Assembly (NCBI RefSeq): GCF_040947875.1
Contig: NZ_JBFRXN010000003.1
Coordinates: 806,001-870,000, forward strand
Length of the DNA stretch: 64,000 bases
DNA from: Pseudomonas sp. MYb118
Lineage (GTDB): Bacteria > Pseudomonadota > Gammaproteobacteria > Pseudomonadales > Pseudomonadaceae
Reading direction: 5' to 3'
Shown here: in pieces, positions 1 through 9,987 of the stretch
How the letters are laid out: each line of letters begins with the position of its first letter
Position numbering within the stretch: the first letter of the stretch is position 1
The notes under the pieces: model-generated
The model's database searches: none
What the model saw: the letters and a program-made list of their open reading frames with translations, nothing else
What the model was told of the DNA's origin: nothing
Program-made: the position numbers and the translations under genes

Positions 1-1
1 C

Positions 2-721
2 GGCGGCAACAACCTGATCGTGACCTTCCTGGTGATCGGCCTGACCATGATTCCCGCCGCCGGCGTCGCCGATTTCGACCTGGCGGCAACGATCATCGGC
101 GCGCTGGTCAAGGGTTTGCTGCTGGTGGTGCTGATCGTCGCCGTCAGCCACTGGCTGTTTCCCGACCCGCCCAACGCGCCCTCCCCACCCTTTGCCCCGC
201 CGCTGCCGCCTGAGGAAACCGGGCGGGTGGCGCTGCGGGCGACGTTGATCGTGCTGCCGACCTTCCTGTTGGTGCTGGTGGACCCGGCAAGCTACCTGCC
301 GATCATCCTCAAGGCCGTGAGCCTGGGCCAGCAAAGCTCCACCACCGCCCGCCACGCCGGGCGCGAACTGGTGGGCTCGACGTTATTGGGCGGTGTACTG
401 GCCGTACTGTTCTGGTGCGCGCTCAGCCTGTTCGTGCATCTGTGGATGTTCTTTCTGTGGATGCTGCTGTTCGGGCTGGTCCTGGCGCGCAAGCTCTACG
501 CCCTGAGCCCGAGCCGTTTCAGCCCGGGCTTCTGGCTCAACACCTTCATCACCCTGATCATCCTGCTCGGCCAGTCGGTGCAGGACAGCGCGGCAGGCAA
601 GGACGTCTATACCGCGTTCGCGATCCGCATGGGCCTGTTCCTGCTGGTGACGTTATATGCGTGCCTGATGGTGCGCCTGCTGGACCGTCGAGCCACGCGC
701 CCCGCTCACGGATTGACCTGA
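2..721 (+). CDS. DUF2955/FUSC-like inner-membrane protein, C-terminal part
   Basis: The reading frame is open from the window edge, so the N-terminus is missing; 239 residues remain. The visible part has several hydrophobic segments in two blocks, separated by a proline-rich linker (about residues 55-70) that is probably cytoplasmic. The repeated two-block membrane layout and a cluster of basic residues at the end (LLDRRATRP) resemble DUF2955 proteins of the FUSC/AaeB-like aromatic acid or efflux permease superfamily, usually encoded beside an HlyD-type periplasmic adaptor. No adaptor is visible because upstream sequence is outside the window. The substrate cannot be inferred. The stop overlaps the 3' end of the convergent glycine-zipper gene by 16 bp. 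Family assignment is from pattern recognition and is moderately sure. Confidence 0.6.
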   Translation, partial: GGNNLIVTFLVIGLTMIPAAGVADFDLAATIIGALVKGLLLVVLIVAVSHWLFPDPPNAPSPPFAPPLPPEETGRVALRATLIVLPTFLLVLVDPASYLPIILKAVSLGQQSSTTARHAGRELVGSTLLGGVLAVLFWCALSLFVHLWMFFLWMLLFGLVLARKLYALSPSRFSPGFWLNTFITLIILLGQSVQDSAAGKDVYTAFAIRMGLFLLVTLYACLMVRLLDRRATRPAHGLT

Positions 722-1155
722 TAGCCCTTGCCTTGCAGGCAACTGCTGTAGGCCGTCGCACTGGCCGCTTCATTGCTGTTGCGCTGGGCACGACGCTCCT
801 GGCGCTGGCGTGAACCACCGACTACCGCGCCCGCCGCGGCCGTCTGTTTGGCGCGGTCCTGGCGGTAATCCTGTTTGCGATCGTCATCGACACGATCATA
901 GATCTCGTCATGCTGGTTGCCACGAATCTGCGCCGCCGTCGCCCCGGCCGCAGCACCGGCCGCCGCCCCTTTGAGCCGGCCGCCGGAAGGTGTCGAAGTG
1001 GTGGTTTGACCGGCCGCGATGTTCTGGCACTCAGCCATGTCGGACTGGGTCTGCTGCGAACTCTGGCCCTTCATCGGCACCACGGACTGGGCCGCTGCCT
1101 GGGTGGCGACCAGCGAGAGCGCGACACACAGGCCAAGGGAAGACAATCTGCACAT
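706..1155 (-). CDS. Glycine-zipper (YMGG-like) periplasmic protein
   Basis: A 149-residue exported protein. The N-terminus MCRLSSLGLCVALSLVATQA ends in AAAQ and reads as a Sec signal peptide. The middle holds a small-residue stretch (GAAAGAAAGATAAQIRG) typical of glycine-zipper domains, followed by the acidic/basic DDDRKQDYRQDRAK segment and an Arg/Gln-rich region. Two cysteines (in ECQN and SSCLQGKGY) could form a disulfide. The start at 1155 is preferred over an in-frame ATG 30 bp upstream because a GGAGG Shine-Dalgarno sits 7 nt before it and the signal peptide then begins correctly. Function is unknown; such proteins are thought to sit in or near the outer membrane. It is monocistronic and convergent with the DUF2955 gene. 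Confidence 0.75.
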   Translation of the reverse strand: MCRLSSLGLCVALSLVATQAAAQSVVPMKGQSSQQTQSDMAECQNIAAGQTTTSTPSGGRLKGAAAGAAAGATAAQIRGNQHDEIYDRVDDDRKQDYRQDRAKQTAAAGAVVGGSRQRQERRAQRNSNEAASATAYSSCLQGKGYQVNP

Positions 1156-1194
1156 GATGACCTCCGGGCATTGGGGAGCCATCAAGAGTTTAGA

Positions 1195-2133
1195 TCAGCG
1201 CGTCCGCCCTCTCTCGACAGGTGACTGACGGCCATTGGCGCGCTTGAGGGTTTCGCTCGGCAGTTCCCGGAACAGCGCGTGATAGCTGCTGGAAAAGCGC
1301 CCCAGGTGCCAGAACGACCACTGCATCGCCACCTCGGCCACCGTGGTTTGCAGCGGCGAACTGCTGAGCAATTGACGGTGGGCGCTGTTGAGGCGGCGCA
1401 GGCGCAGCCAGTGGGTCGGGGTCATGCCGGTGTAGGCCTTGAACGCGTGTTGCAACTGGCGCAGTGACACGCCCGCGACCTGGGAGAGTTCCAGCAGGTT
1501 GAGGGTTTCTTCCGGGGAATCCGCCGCCCATTCGCCCACACGTTTCATCACCGCACGCTCTTCGGTACGACGCTGCAAGCCGCCACGATCCAGGCAGATG
1601 CACGCGTTATCGAGGATGTACAGGCAGTCTTCGAGCAACTGCTGGGTCAGGGCTTCGCGGCTTGGCGGGTCGATGGTCTGCGCCAGTCGGGTCAGGGTCC
1701 CGCTCAGCCAGCGACTGAACAGCGCGTTCTGCCCGGAATTCAGTGGCGCCATGAACAACCCTTCCAGCCGGGCGACGTTCAAGCCATGACGCTGAACAAA
1801 TTCCGGGCCGAACACCACGGCGATTTCCTGGTAGTTCTCCGGGGTGATCCAGATGTTGCGGCTTTCTTCATTGAGCACGTACAGCGCGTCATCGCTGCGA
1901 TCGAAACAGAACGCCAGGGCGCCTTCCGGCGCACCGAAATTCTGCTCGACCCGGGTGTTCATGTGTTCTTCGTAGATTTCCACGCCTTGCAGGTCGAGGT
2001 AACGCACCCGCCCGGCGAAATGCCCTGGCGACATCTGCTGGTAATGCTGGACCCAGCCCGGTGTGGCGCGGATCTGCTCGGCTACGTCGGTGGTGTCGAA
2101 CGCCTGGACCTGTAACGAATTGCACGCTGTCAT
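1195..2133 (-). CDS. AraC-family transcriptional regulator (EutR/FeaR-like)
   Basis: A 312-residue regulator. The N-terminal sensor half starts with a Gln/Asp-rich region and the phrase QQMSPGHFAGRVRYLDLQGV, seen in EutR/FeaR-type AraC proteins. The C-terminal 100 residues carry the double helix-turn-helix: LLELSQVAGVSLRQLQHAFK for the first HTH and GMTPTHWLRLRRLNSAHRQL plus VAEVAMQWSFWHLGRFSSSY for the second. An AAAGG Shine-Dalgarno lies 6 nt upstream of the ATG. The gene is divergent from the glutamine-synthetase-like gene, with a 161-bp shared intergenic region holding a tandem 9-bp repeat that may be its operator. By position it probably controls the polyamine/amine catabolic genes 2295-6193. 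The effector is unknown; ethanolamine is the classic EutR ligand, but no eut genes are present here. Confidence 0.85.
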   Translation of the reverse strand: MTACNSLQVQAFDTTDVAEQIRATPGWVQHYQQMSPGHFAGRVRYLDLQGVEIYEEHMNTRVEQNFGAPEGALAFCFDRSDDALYVLNEESRNIWITPENYQEIAVVFGPEFVQRHGLNVARLEGLFMAPLNSGQNALFSRWLSGTLTRLAQTIDPPSREALTQQLLEDCLYILDNACICLDRGGLQRRTEERAVMKRVGEWAADSPEETLNLLELSQVAGVSLRQLQHAFKAYTGMTPTHWLRLRRLNSAHRQLLSSSPLQTTVAEVAMQWSFWHLGRFSSSYHALFRELPSETLKRANGRQSPVERGRTR

Positions 2134-2151
2134 GGGTGACCTTTCGCACTC

Positions 2152-2170
2152 TTTTGGTGCGTTTTGGTGC
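2152..2170. promoter_or_regulatory. Tandem direct repeat, candidate AraC-type operator
   Basis: The 9-mer TTTTGGTGC occurs twice (2152-2160 and 2162-2170) with a 10-bp period, that is one helical turn, in the divergent region between the AraC gene and the ligase gene. AraC-family dimers commonly bind direct repeats. The site is only 19-37 bp upstream of the regulator's ATG, so autoregulation is the simplest reading; its distance from the ligase start is about 125 bp. Binding itself is inferred. Confidence 0.35.
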
Positions 2171-2294
2171 TGCTGAAAGTGGATAGATGGAACCTCGGGG
2201 CTCGACCAAGATAGTCGTCAACGCGTCTCAGGGGAAGTGTGCGGCGGATGAAACCGGCCTCCCCGGCGTTAATAAAACCAACAACGAGGTCTTT

Positions 2295-3653
2295 ATGAAT
2301 GTCCCTTTCGATCAGCTGCTGACGTGGCTGAAAGATCACAAGATTACCGAAGTCGAGTGTGTCGTCAGCGACCTGACCGGCATTGCACGCGGCAAGATTG
2401 CACCGACCAACAAGTTCCTGCATGAGCGAGGCATGCGCCTGCCGGAAAGTGTGCTTTTGCAAACGGTAACCGGGGACTTCGTCGTCGACGACATCTACTA
2501 CGACCTGCTCGACCCGGCCGACATCGACATGGTCTGCAAGCCGGTGTCCGATGCCGTGTACGTGGTGCCGTGGGCCATCGAACCGACCGCCATCGTGATC
2601 CACGACACCTTCGACAAGTTCGGCAACCCCATCGAGCTGTCGCCGCGCAACGTGCTGAAGAAAGTCTTGCAGCTGTACACCGACAAGGGTTGGAAGCCGA
2701 TTGTCGCGCCGGAAATGGAGTTCTACCTGACCCAGCGCTGCGAAGACCCGGACTTGCCGCTCAAGGCGCCGCTGGGCCGTTCGGGCCGCGCGGAAAGTGG
2801 CCGGCAGTCGTTTTCCATCGACGCCGCCAACGAATTCGACCCGCTGTTCGAGGACGTCTACGACTGGTGCGAACTGCAAGGCCTGGACCTCGACACGCTG
2901 ATCCACGAAGACGGCCCGGCGCAGATGGAGATCAACTTCCGTCACGGCGACGCCCTGGACCTGGCAGACCAGATCACCGTGTTCAAGCGCACCATGCGTG
3001 AAGCGGCGCTCAAGCACAACGTCGCGGCGACCTTCATGGCCAAGCCGATTGGCGACGAGCCCGGCAGCGCCATGCACATTCACCAGAGCGTGGTGGACAT
3101 CGCCAGCGGCAAGCCGATTTTCGCCAATGAAGACGGGCAGATGAGCGAGCTGTTCCTGCACTACATCGGCGGTTTGCAGAAGTACATCCCGAAAGTGCTG
3201 CCGATGTTCGCCCCCAACGTCAACTCGTTCCGCCGCTTCCTGCCGGACACCTCGGCACCGGTGAACGTCGAATGGGGCGAGGAAAACCGCACCGTGGGCC
3301 TGCGCGTGCCGACCTCCAGCCCGGAAGCCATGCGCGTGGAAAACCGCCTGCCCGGCGCCGACGCCAACCCGTACCTGGCGATTGCCGCCAGCCTGTTGTG
3401 CGGCTACATCGGCATGGTCGAGGGCATTACGCCAAGCGCGGCGGTCCAGGGCCGGGCCTATGAGCGGCGCAACCTGCGGCTGCCGATCACCATCGAGGAA
3501 GCGTTGACCCAGATGGAAGAATGCACGGCCATCGAGCGCTACTTGGGCAGCAAGTTCGTGCGCGGCTATGTCGCGGTCAAGCGCGCCGAGCATGAGAACT
3601 TCAAGCGGGTGATCAGCTCGTGGGAGCGGGAGTTTTTGCTGCTGAGCGTCTGA
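2295..3653 (+). CDS. Glutamine synthetase family ligase, probable gamma-glutamylpolyamine synthetase
   Basis: A 452-residue enzyme of the glutamine synthetase III/PuuA-SpuI type, expected to join glutamate to an amine (putrescine or related polyamine) using ATP in the cytoplasm, the first step of the gamma-glutamylation route. Visible active-site elements are the metal/ATP ligands E140 and E142 in APEMEFYL, E212 in AQMEINFRHG, and H261/H263 in SAMHIHQS; the signature VEWGEENRTVGLRVP and RVENRLPGADANPYLA follow. The length equals that of SpuB/SpuI-type enzymes. The start at 2295 is chosen because GAGG precedes it by 7 nt and homologous enzymes start at this point; an in-frame ATG at 2187 lacks a ribosome site. 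A REPIN separates it from the binding-protein gene. The exact amine (putrescine, spermidine, ethanolamine) is not decided by sequence. Confidence 0.88.
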   Translation: MNVPFDQLLTWLKDHKITEVECVVSDLTGIARGKIAPTNKFLHERGMRLPESVLLQTVTGDFVVDDIYYDLLDPADIDMVCKPVSDAVYVVPWAIEPTAIVIHDTFDKFGNPIELSPRNVLKKVLQLYTDKGWKPIVAPEMEFYLTQRCEDPDLPLKAPLGRSGRAESGRQSFSIDAANEFDPLFEDVYDWCELQGLDLDTLIHEDGPAQMEINFRHGDALDLADQITVFKRTMREAALKHNVAATFMAKPIGDEPGSAMHIHQSVVDIASGKPIFANEDGQMSELFLHYIGGLQKYIPKVLPMFAPNVNSFRRFLPDTSAPVNVEWGEENRTVGLRVPTSSPEAMRVENRLPGADANPYLAIAASLLCGYIGMVEGITPSAAVQGRAYERRNLRLPITIEEALTQMEECTAIERYLGSKFVRGYVAVKRAEHENFKRVISSWEREFLLLSV

Positions 3654-3669
3654 TATCTGCGGTGTCTGC

Positions 3670-3745
3670 TATCGCGAGCAGGCTCGCTCCCACAGTTCTG
3701 GATTTGTGAACACCTGACCATTGTGGGAGCGAGCCTGCTCGCGAA
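3670..3745. repeat. REPIN (two inverted REP sequences)
   Basis: A reverse-orientation REP (3670-3695) and a forward REP (3722-3745), each containing the palindrome GGAGCGAGCCTGCTCGC or its complement, separated by about 26 bp. Head-to-head pairs of this kind can fold into a long hairpin. It sits between the ligase gene and the binding-protein gene, so it lies within the presumed transcript. Confidence 0.92.
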
Positions 3746-3776
3746 GCGGCCGCCAGAACAACAAACAATCACCTGA

Positions 3777-6193
<2,417 letters not shown>

Positions 6194-6200
6194 TCCCCTC

Positions 6201-6284
6201 CCGCGTCATCGTTGACGACCATCGCGAGCAAGCTCGCTCCTACAGGGACCCCGCCAAACCTGTGGGAGCGAGCCTGCTCGCGAT
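6201..6284. repeat. REP pair with partial REPIN core
   Basis: A core fragment CCGCGTCATCGTTGACGACC (6201-6220) runs directly into a reverse REP (6221-6246), then a forward REP follows (6260-6284). The same core recurs inside REPINs in the 14.4-kb array, at 41.5, 49.1 and 62.4 kb. Here the REP expected left of the core is missing, so this is a truncated unit joined to part of another. It lies just downstream of the oxidase gene. Confidence 0.88.
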
Positions 6285-6329
6285 AACGACCCAGACAACG
6301 CAGACATCCAGGCAGACTTTCGCGCGGGA

Positions 6330-6388
6330 TGTCGGATTTAACGCGTGATCGGGCCCAACACCGGGAAACGTCCGACACCTTTTTAAGG
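6330..6388 (+). terminator. Inverted repeat with U-tract, possible terminator
   Basis: TGTCGGA (6330-6336) pairs with TCCGACA (6371-6377), with a GC-rich intervening segment, and is followed by CCTTTTTAAGG. In the plus direction this resembles an intrinsic terminator for the polyamine genes, although the 34-nt loop is long and the stem only 7 bp. The 6194-6546 gap otherwise holds the REP pair and no convincing gene; an operator role for the toxin-antitoxin promoter is the alternative. Confidence 0.35.
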
Positions 6389-6546
6389 TTGCCGGTCAGA
6401 AACCCAAAGTTTAGCGTGGTGCCTTCCTTCAGCGACGGCCTCTCACCATGAACGACCTGTGCGAAATCCCCGCCCGGCAGTCAGGGCAACCAAGACAAGA
6501 TTCAACATCACGAATAGACTGGCGGGCACCCATTCTGGAGATTTCC

Positions 6547-6738
6547 ATGTGCCCCCAACGCCCTACATTTGATCCATCGCTCGATACCGAGGAACAGGTG
6601 GCCAGCTATGACCGCTGGTTCCGTGCAAAGGTCCAGTCCTCCATTGACGATCCGCGCCCGAGTATCCCGCACGATCAGGTAATGGCCGAAATCCGCGCAC
6701 TCATCGAGTCCAAACGTAACAGGAGCGATGCGGATTAA
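6547..6738 (+). CDS. Type II antitoxin (RelB/ParD-like, stability-determinant type)
   Basis: A 63-residue acidic/basic protein directly upstream of and overlapping a RelE/ParE-type toxin gene by 11 bp, the normal antitoxin-toxin order. The segment YDRWFRAKVQSSIDDPRPSI-PH followed by a short helix and a Lys/Arg end is recurrent in antitoxins annotated as stability determinants paired with ParE-like toxins. It should neutralise the toxin by wrapping it and probably represses the shared promoter. The start at 6547 is preferred because a TGGAG ribosome site lies 7 nt upstream; an in-frame ATG at 6448 would add 33 unrelated residues and has no ribosome site. Confidence 0.75.
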   Translation: MCPQRPTFDPSLDTEEQVASYDRWFRAKVQSSIDDPRPSIPHDQVMAEIRALIESKRNRSDAD

Positions 6739-6997
6739 ATGGCGGCCCGAAGCGCGGGCTGGATTACTGGAAATACTCGACTACATCAGCGAGCACGATA
6801 TCACCGCATCCAGCAAGCTGAGCCAAACCATCGACACTGCTATCTCCGCACTGTCACAACACCCTTTTCTGTATCGACCCGGCCGGGTATCCGGCACCCG
6901 TGAAATCGTTGTGCATCCCAATTACCTGGTGGTTTACCGCGTGACGGACCGGATAGATATCCTCAACATCCTGCACGCCAGACGTGAATACCCCTGA
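6728..6997 (+). CDS. Type II toxin, RelE/ParE superfamily
   Basis: An 89-residue protein with the compact RelE/ParE layout: N-terminal strand MRIKWRPEA, two helices (GLLEILDYISEH and SSKLSQTIDTAISALSQHP), then the strand set GTREIVVHPNYLVVYRV and the conserved end ILNILHARREYP. The VVHPNY...YRV and LHARxxYP motifs are typical of ParE-like members, which act on gyrase or, for RelE, on ribosome-bound mRNA; the target cannot be told from the sequence. AGGAG lies inside the antitoxin gene just before the ATG, so translation is coupled. The pair stands alone between the polyamine genes and the pqi operon, as chromosomal TA modules often do. Confidence 0.85.
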   Translation: MRIKWRPEARAGLLEILDYISEHDITASSKLSQTIDTAISALSQHPFLYRPGRVSGTREIVVHPNYLVVYRVTDRIDILNILHARREYP

Positions 6998-7025
6998 ACG
7001 AATACGCCCCATTGCGCCTTTCGAT

Positions 7026-7053
7026 TTGCTCAATCGCAAGGCACTTCTATATT
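7026..7053 (+). promoter_or_regulatory. Candidate sigma70 promoter of the pqi operon
   Basis: A -35-like TTGCTC (7026-7031) and a good -10 TATATT (7048-7053) are separated by 16 bp, placing the transcript start near 7060 and leaving a leader of about 37 nt before the first pqiA start. The -35 matches consensus in only three positions, so an activator may be required. Confidence 0.4.
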
Positions 7054-7096
7054 GAGGAAGTGCTCTGAACTTCCTGTCTCCCGGCGAGAGCGGCCT

Positions 7097-7693
7097 ATGG
7101 CTTCGACCGATCAACTGATCATCTGCGAGCACTGCGACGGCGTGTACCAGAAAGCCATGCTCGCCAAGCATCAGAAAACCCTCTGTGTGCGCTGCGGTGG
7201 CGTGCTTCAGCGCTATAACGGGCTGACGGTGCAGCAGCGTCTGGCGTTGACGCTCACGGCGTTGATGCTGTGGATCTTCGCCAATTTCTACCCGGTCATG
7301 AGCATCAGCCTCCAGGGCCTGAAAAACAGCGCGACGCTGTGGGATTCGGTGCTGGCCTTGAGCCTGGGGCCGATTACCTTCATTGCCCTGGTGGCGGCGA
7401 TTTCCATGATCATCGCGCCGATCTTCCAGTTGGTGCTGCTGTTCTGGGTGCTGGTGCATGCCCTCGTCGGTCGTCGTTCGCCAGGGTTCAGGTTCTGCAT
7501 GCGCTGGCTGGAGACGTTGCGGCCCTGGAGCATGCTGGAAGTGTGCCTGCTCGGGGCGATGGTGGCGGTGATCAAGCTGGCCGGTTTTCTCGATGTGCTG
7601 CCGGGCATCGGCCTGATCGCCCTGGCCATCCTCAGCCTGATGATGATCCGCATCGCCGGGCGCGATGTGCGTGATTTGTGGGAGTTGCCATGA
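7097..7693 (+). CDS. pqiA: Paraquat-inducible protein A, first subunit
   Basis: A 198-residue inner-membrane protein corresponding to one half of the longer Escherichia coli PqiA. It opens with a zinc-ribbon-like ICEHCDGVYQ...CVRCGGVLQ (two CxxC pairs) on the cytoplasmic side, followed by four membrane segments, with the family phrase ANFYPVMSISLQG near the first. PqiA anchors the MCE protein PqiB and takes part in lipid movement between inner and outer membranes. Start 7097 is taken because homologues begin MAxTDQLIICEHCD and a GAGAG ribosome site precedes it; the upstream in-frame extension lies across the promoter region. It shares an ATGA overlap with the next pqiA gene. Confidence 0.85.
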   Translation: MASTDQLIICEHCDGVYQKAMLAKHQKTLCVRCGGVLQRYNGLTVQQRLALTLTALMLWIFANFYPVMSISLQGLKNSATLWDSVLALSLGPITFIALVAAISMIIAPIFQLVLLFWVLVHALVGRRSPGFRFCMRWLETLRPWSMLEVCLLGAMVAVIKLAGFLDVLPGIGLIALAILSLMMIRIAGRDVRDLWELP

Positions 7694-8334
7694 GCACACC
7701 CCCAAGCGCCAGCGAACTCAACCTGTGCCTGTGCCACACCTGCGGCCTGGCCTGTGACATGACCCACGAACCCCACGAATGCGAGCGCTGCGGCGCGCCG
7801 TTGCATCGGCGCAAGACCAACGCGCTGACGCGGACCTGGGCCTACCTGATTACCTCTCTGGTGTTCTACGTGCCGGCCAATCTGTTGCCGGTGATGAACA
7901 CCAAGATGGTCGGCAACGGCGCCGACAGCACCATCATGAGCGGCGTCATCGACTTCTGGTCGCATGGGGCGTGGGATATCGCCCTGATCATCTTCATCGC
8001 CAGCATCGCGGTGCCTGGCATCAAGTTCATCGCCCTGGGCATGCTGCTGGTGACCGTTCAGCGCAATAGCCAATGGGCGCGCAAGGAACGTTCGAAGCTG
8101 TACCGTTTCGTCGAGGTGATCGGCTACTGGTCGATGCTCGATGTGATCGTGGTCGCGCTGGTGGCCTCGCTGGTGAAGTTCCAGGCCTTGGCCGACATCG
8201 AACCGCGCACCGGCATTCTGTTTTTTGGCCTGGTGGTGGTGTTCACCATGCTGGCGGCGATGAGTTTCGATCCGCGGATGATCTGGGACAATCCAAACAA
8301 CGAGGAGGTCATGGATGAAGTCGCAAGCCACTGA
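7690..8334 (+). CDS. pqiA: Paraquat-inducible protein A, second subunit
   Basis: A 214-residue paralogue of the preceding gene, equivalent to the second half of E. coli PqiA. Near the N-terminus are two CxxC pairs (CHTCGLAC and CERCGAPLH), then four membrane segments with FYVPANLLPVMNTKMVG after the first. Its ATG overlaps the stop of the upstream gene by 4 bp, and it overlaps the MCE gene by 20 bp, so the three are co-translated. The split PqiA arrangement is usual in Pseudomonas. It should form the membrane platform for the PqiB tunnel. Confidence 0.85.
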   Translation: MSTPPSASELNLCLCHTCGLACDMTHEPHECERCGAPLHRRKTNALTRTWAYLITSLVFYVPANLLPVMNTKMVGNGADSTIMSGVIDFWSHGAWDIALIIFIASIAVPGIKFIALGMLLVTVQRNSQWARKERSKLYRFVEVIGYWSMLDVIVVALVASLVKFQALADIEPRTGILFFGLVVVFTMLAAMSFDPRMIWDNPNNEEVMDEVASH

Positions 8335-9970
8335 CGGGCCGCAGGCCCCGGGACAGGCGCCGATCAAGACCCGGCGCTTCAGCGTCTCGCTGGTGTGGAT
8401 CGTGCCCATCGTCGCCGTGCTGGTGGGCATTTCCCTGGTGGTGCACAGCATCATGCAGGAAGGCCCCACCATCGTCGTGACCTTCAAGACCGGCAGTGGC
8501 CTGATCGCCAACAAGACCGAAGTCAAATACCGCAACGTGGTGATCGGCCATGTCTCCGACGTCGAATTGAGCGACGACCAGAAGAGCGTCAACGCCACCA
8601 TCAAGCTGTCCAAGCAGGCCGAGAGTTTTACCCGCAAGGATTCGCAGTTCTGGGTGGTGCGCCCGCGTATTGGCGCCGGCGGCGTCTCGGGTATCGACAC
8701 CTTGCTCTCCGGTGACTACGTGGGCGCCGATATCGGCGCCGACAACGCCCGCGCCAAGCATTTCACGGGGCTGGAGAACCCGCCGCCCATCACCTACGGC
8801 GAGCCCGGCAAGCGCTTTACTCTGCACACCGAGGACCTGGGTTCGCTGGATATCGGCTCACCGGTCTACTACCGCAAGATCCCGGTCGGCCAGGTGGTTG
8901 CCTACGCCCTGGACGCCGACGGCAAAGGGGTGAACATCGAAGTGTTCGTTCAATCACCCAATGATGCCTACGTCACCGAAAATACCCGTTTCTGGAACGC
9001 CAGCGGCATTGACGTGAATGTCGGCGCCAACGGTTTTGCGGTGAAAACCGAGTCATTGTCGTCGATGCTCGTCGGTGGCATCGCCTTCCGCGCCCCGGAA
9101 TTCAGCCCCAACGATGTGGCGGCCGCGGAAGGTAAATCCTATGACTTGTTCGAAGACCAGCAGACCGCCCTCGCCCCTCCCGCCGGGAAAGCGCAGTACC
9201 TGGTGCTGCGCTTCGATCAGGCATTACGCGGGCTCAAGGTCGGTGCGCCGGTGGAATTCCTCGGCGTCGAATTTGGCCGGGTGGTTTCGGTCAACCTGGA
9301 TTTCGACGCCGAGAAACGCAGTTTTCCCATCAACGTCGGCATCCTGATCTACCCGCAGCGGCTCGGTCAGGCCCACGTCAAAATGCTCAAGGTCCTGAAG
9401 CACGATCCGGAAGACGAAGCCGCCGGCATCCGGCTGATCGGCACCTTCATCGACAACGGCCTGCGCGCCCAGGCCCGCAGCGGCAACCTGCTGACCGGTC
9501 AGTTGTATATCGCCCTCGATTTCTACCCCAAAGCCGAGAAAGTCGCGTTCGACCCCACTGCGCGTCCGCCGTCGATCCCCACCATCCCCGGCAGCCTGGA
9601 GCAATTGCAGGAGAAACTCGAAGGCATGGTCAACAAGATCAATGCGCTGCCGATCGAACGCATCGCCAGCAACCTGGACGGCAACCTGGTCGAATTGCGC
9701 AAAGGCCTGGTGCAGTTCAACGCCAAGACACTGCCCGGCGTGCAGACCACCCTGGGCGATGTCAGCAAGACCCTGCAATCGGCCACCTCGACCCTGGCCG
9801 AGGACTCGCCGCAACGCGAACAGTTGACCCGCACCCTGGACGAACTTGGCCGTATGTCGCGCTCCCTGCGTGAACTCTCGGATTACCTGGGCCGGCATCC
9901 GGAGTCGCTGATCCGCGGTCGCCCCGACAATGCCGCACCGCTGGACCTGAAAGCGCCGCCGCGCAACTGA
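8315..9970 (+). CDS. pqiB: MCE-domain lipid transport protein PqiB
   Basis: A 551-residue protein with a single N-terminal membrane anchor (about residues 23-45, VSLVWIVPIVAVLVGISLVV), then three MlaD/MCE domains (roughly 49-140, 165-262 and 293-390) in the periplasm, each beginning with a VTF/FTL/LRF strand and a G-xPVxxxxxxxGxV pattern such as SPVYYRKIPVGQVV and APVEFLGVEFGRVV. The C-terminal 150 residues are helical with heptad-like leucines (QEKLEGMVNKINALPIERIA), matching the coiled-coil needle that crosses the periplasm in PqiB. It is expected to form a hexameric tunnel carrying phospholipids or other hydrophobic molecules across the periplasm. Start at 8315 lies inside the upstream pqiA and follows GAGGTC. 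Confidence 0.9.
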   Translation: MKSQATDGPQAPGQAPIKTRRFSVSLVWIVPIVAVLVGISLVVHSIMQEGPTIVVTFKTGSGLIANKTEVKYRNVVIGHVSDVELSDDQKSVNATIKLSKQAESFTRKDSQFWVVRPRIGAGGVSGIDTLLSGDYVGADIGADNARAKHFTGLENPPPITYGEPGKRFTLHTEDLGSLDIGSPVYYRKIPVGQVVAYALDADGKGVNIEVFVQSPNDAYVTENTRFWNASGIDVNVGANGFAVKTESLSSMLVGGIAFRAPEFSPNDVAAAEGKSYDLFEDQQTALAPPAGKAQYLVLRFDQALRGLKVGAPVEFLGVEFGRVVSVNLDFDAEKRSFPINVGILIYPQRLGQAHVKMLKVLKHDPEDEAAGIRLIGTFIDNGLRAQARSGNLLTGQLYIALDFYPKAEKVAFDPTARPPSIPTIPGSLEQLQEKLEGMVNKINALPIERIASNLDGNLVELRKGLVQFNAKTLPGVQTTLGDVSKTLQSATSTLAEDSPQREQLTRTLDELGRMSRSLRELSDYLGRHPESLIRGRPDNAAPLDLKAPPRN

Positions 9971-9987
9971 CCACAGGAGCTTCACCC

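Noticed and set aside
2130..3593. Long minus-strand open frame opposite the glutamine synthetase gene
   Set aside because: It is an antisense shadow caused by GC-rich codon use; its product is His/Val/Gln-rich low-complexity sequence with no family likeness and no ribosome site.
1195..3653. Assignment of the first genes to ethanolamine utilisation (EutR plus gamma-glutamyl-ethanolamide synthetase)
   Set aside because: No ethanolamine ammonia-lyase or ethanolamine permease genes are present, and the following PotF-type binding protein and PuuB-type oxidase favour polyamines; the possibility is kept only as an alternative ligand for the regulator.
6448..6546. Longer antitoxin start at 6448
   Set aside because: There is no ribosome site before it, and the good TGGAG site precedes the ATG at 6547.
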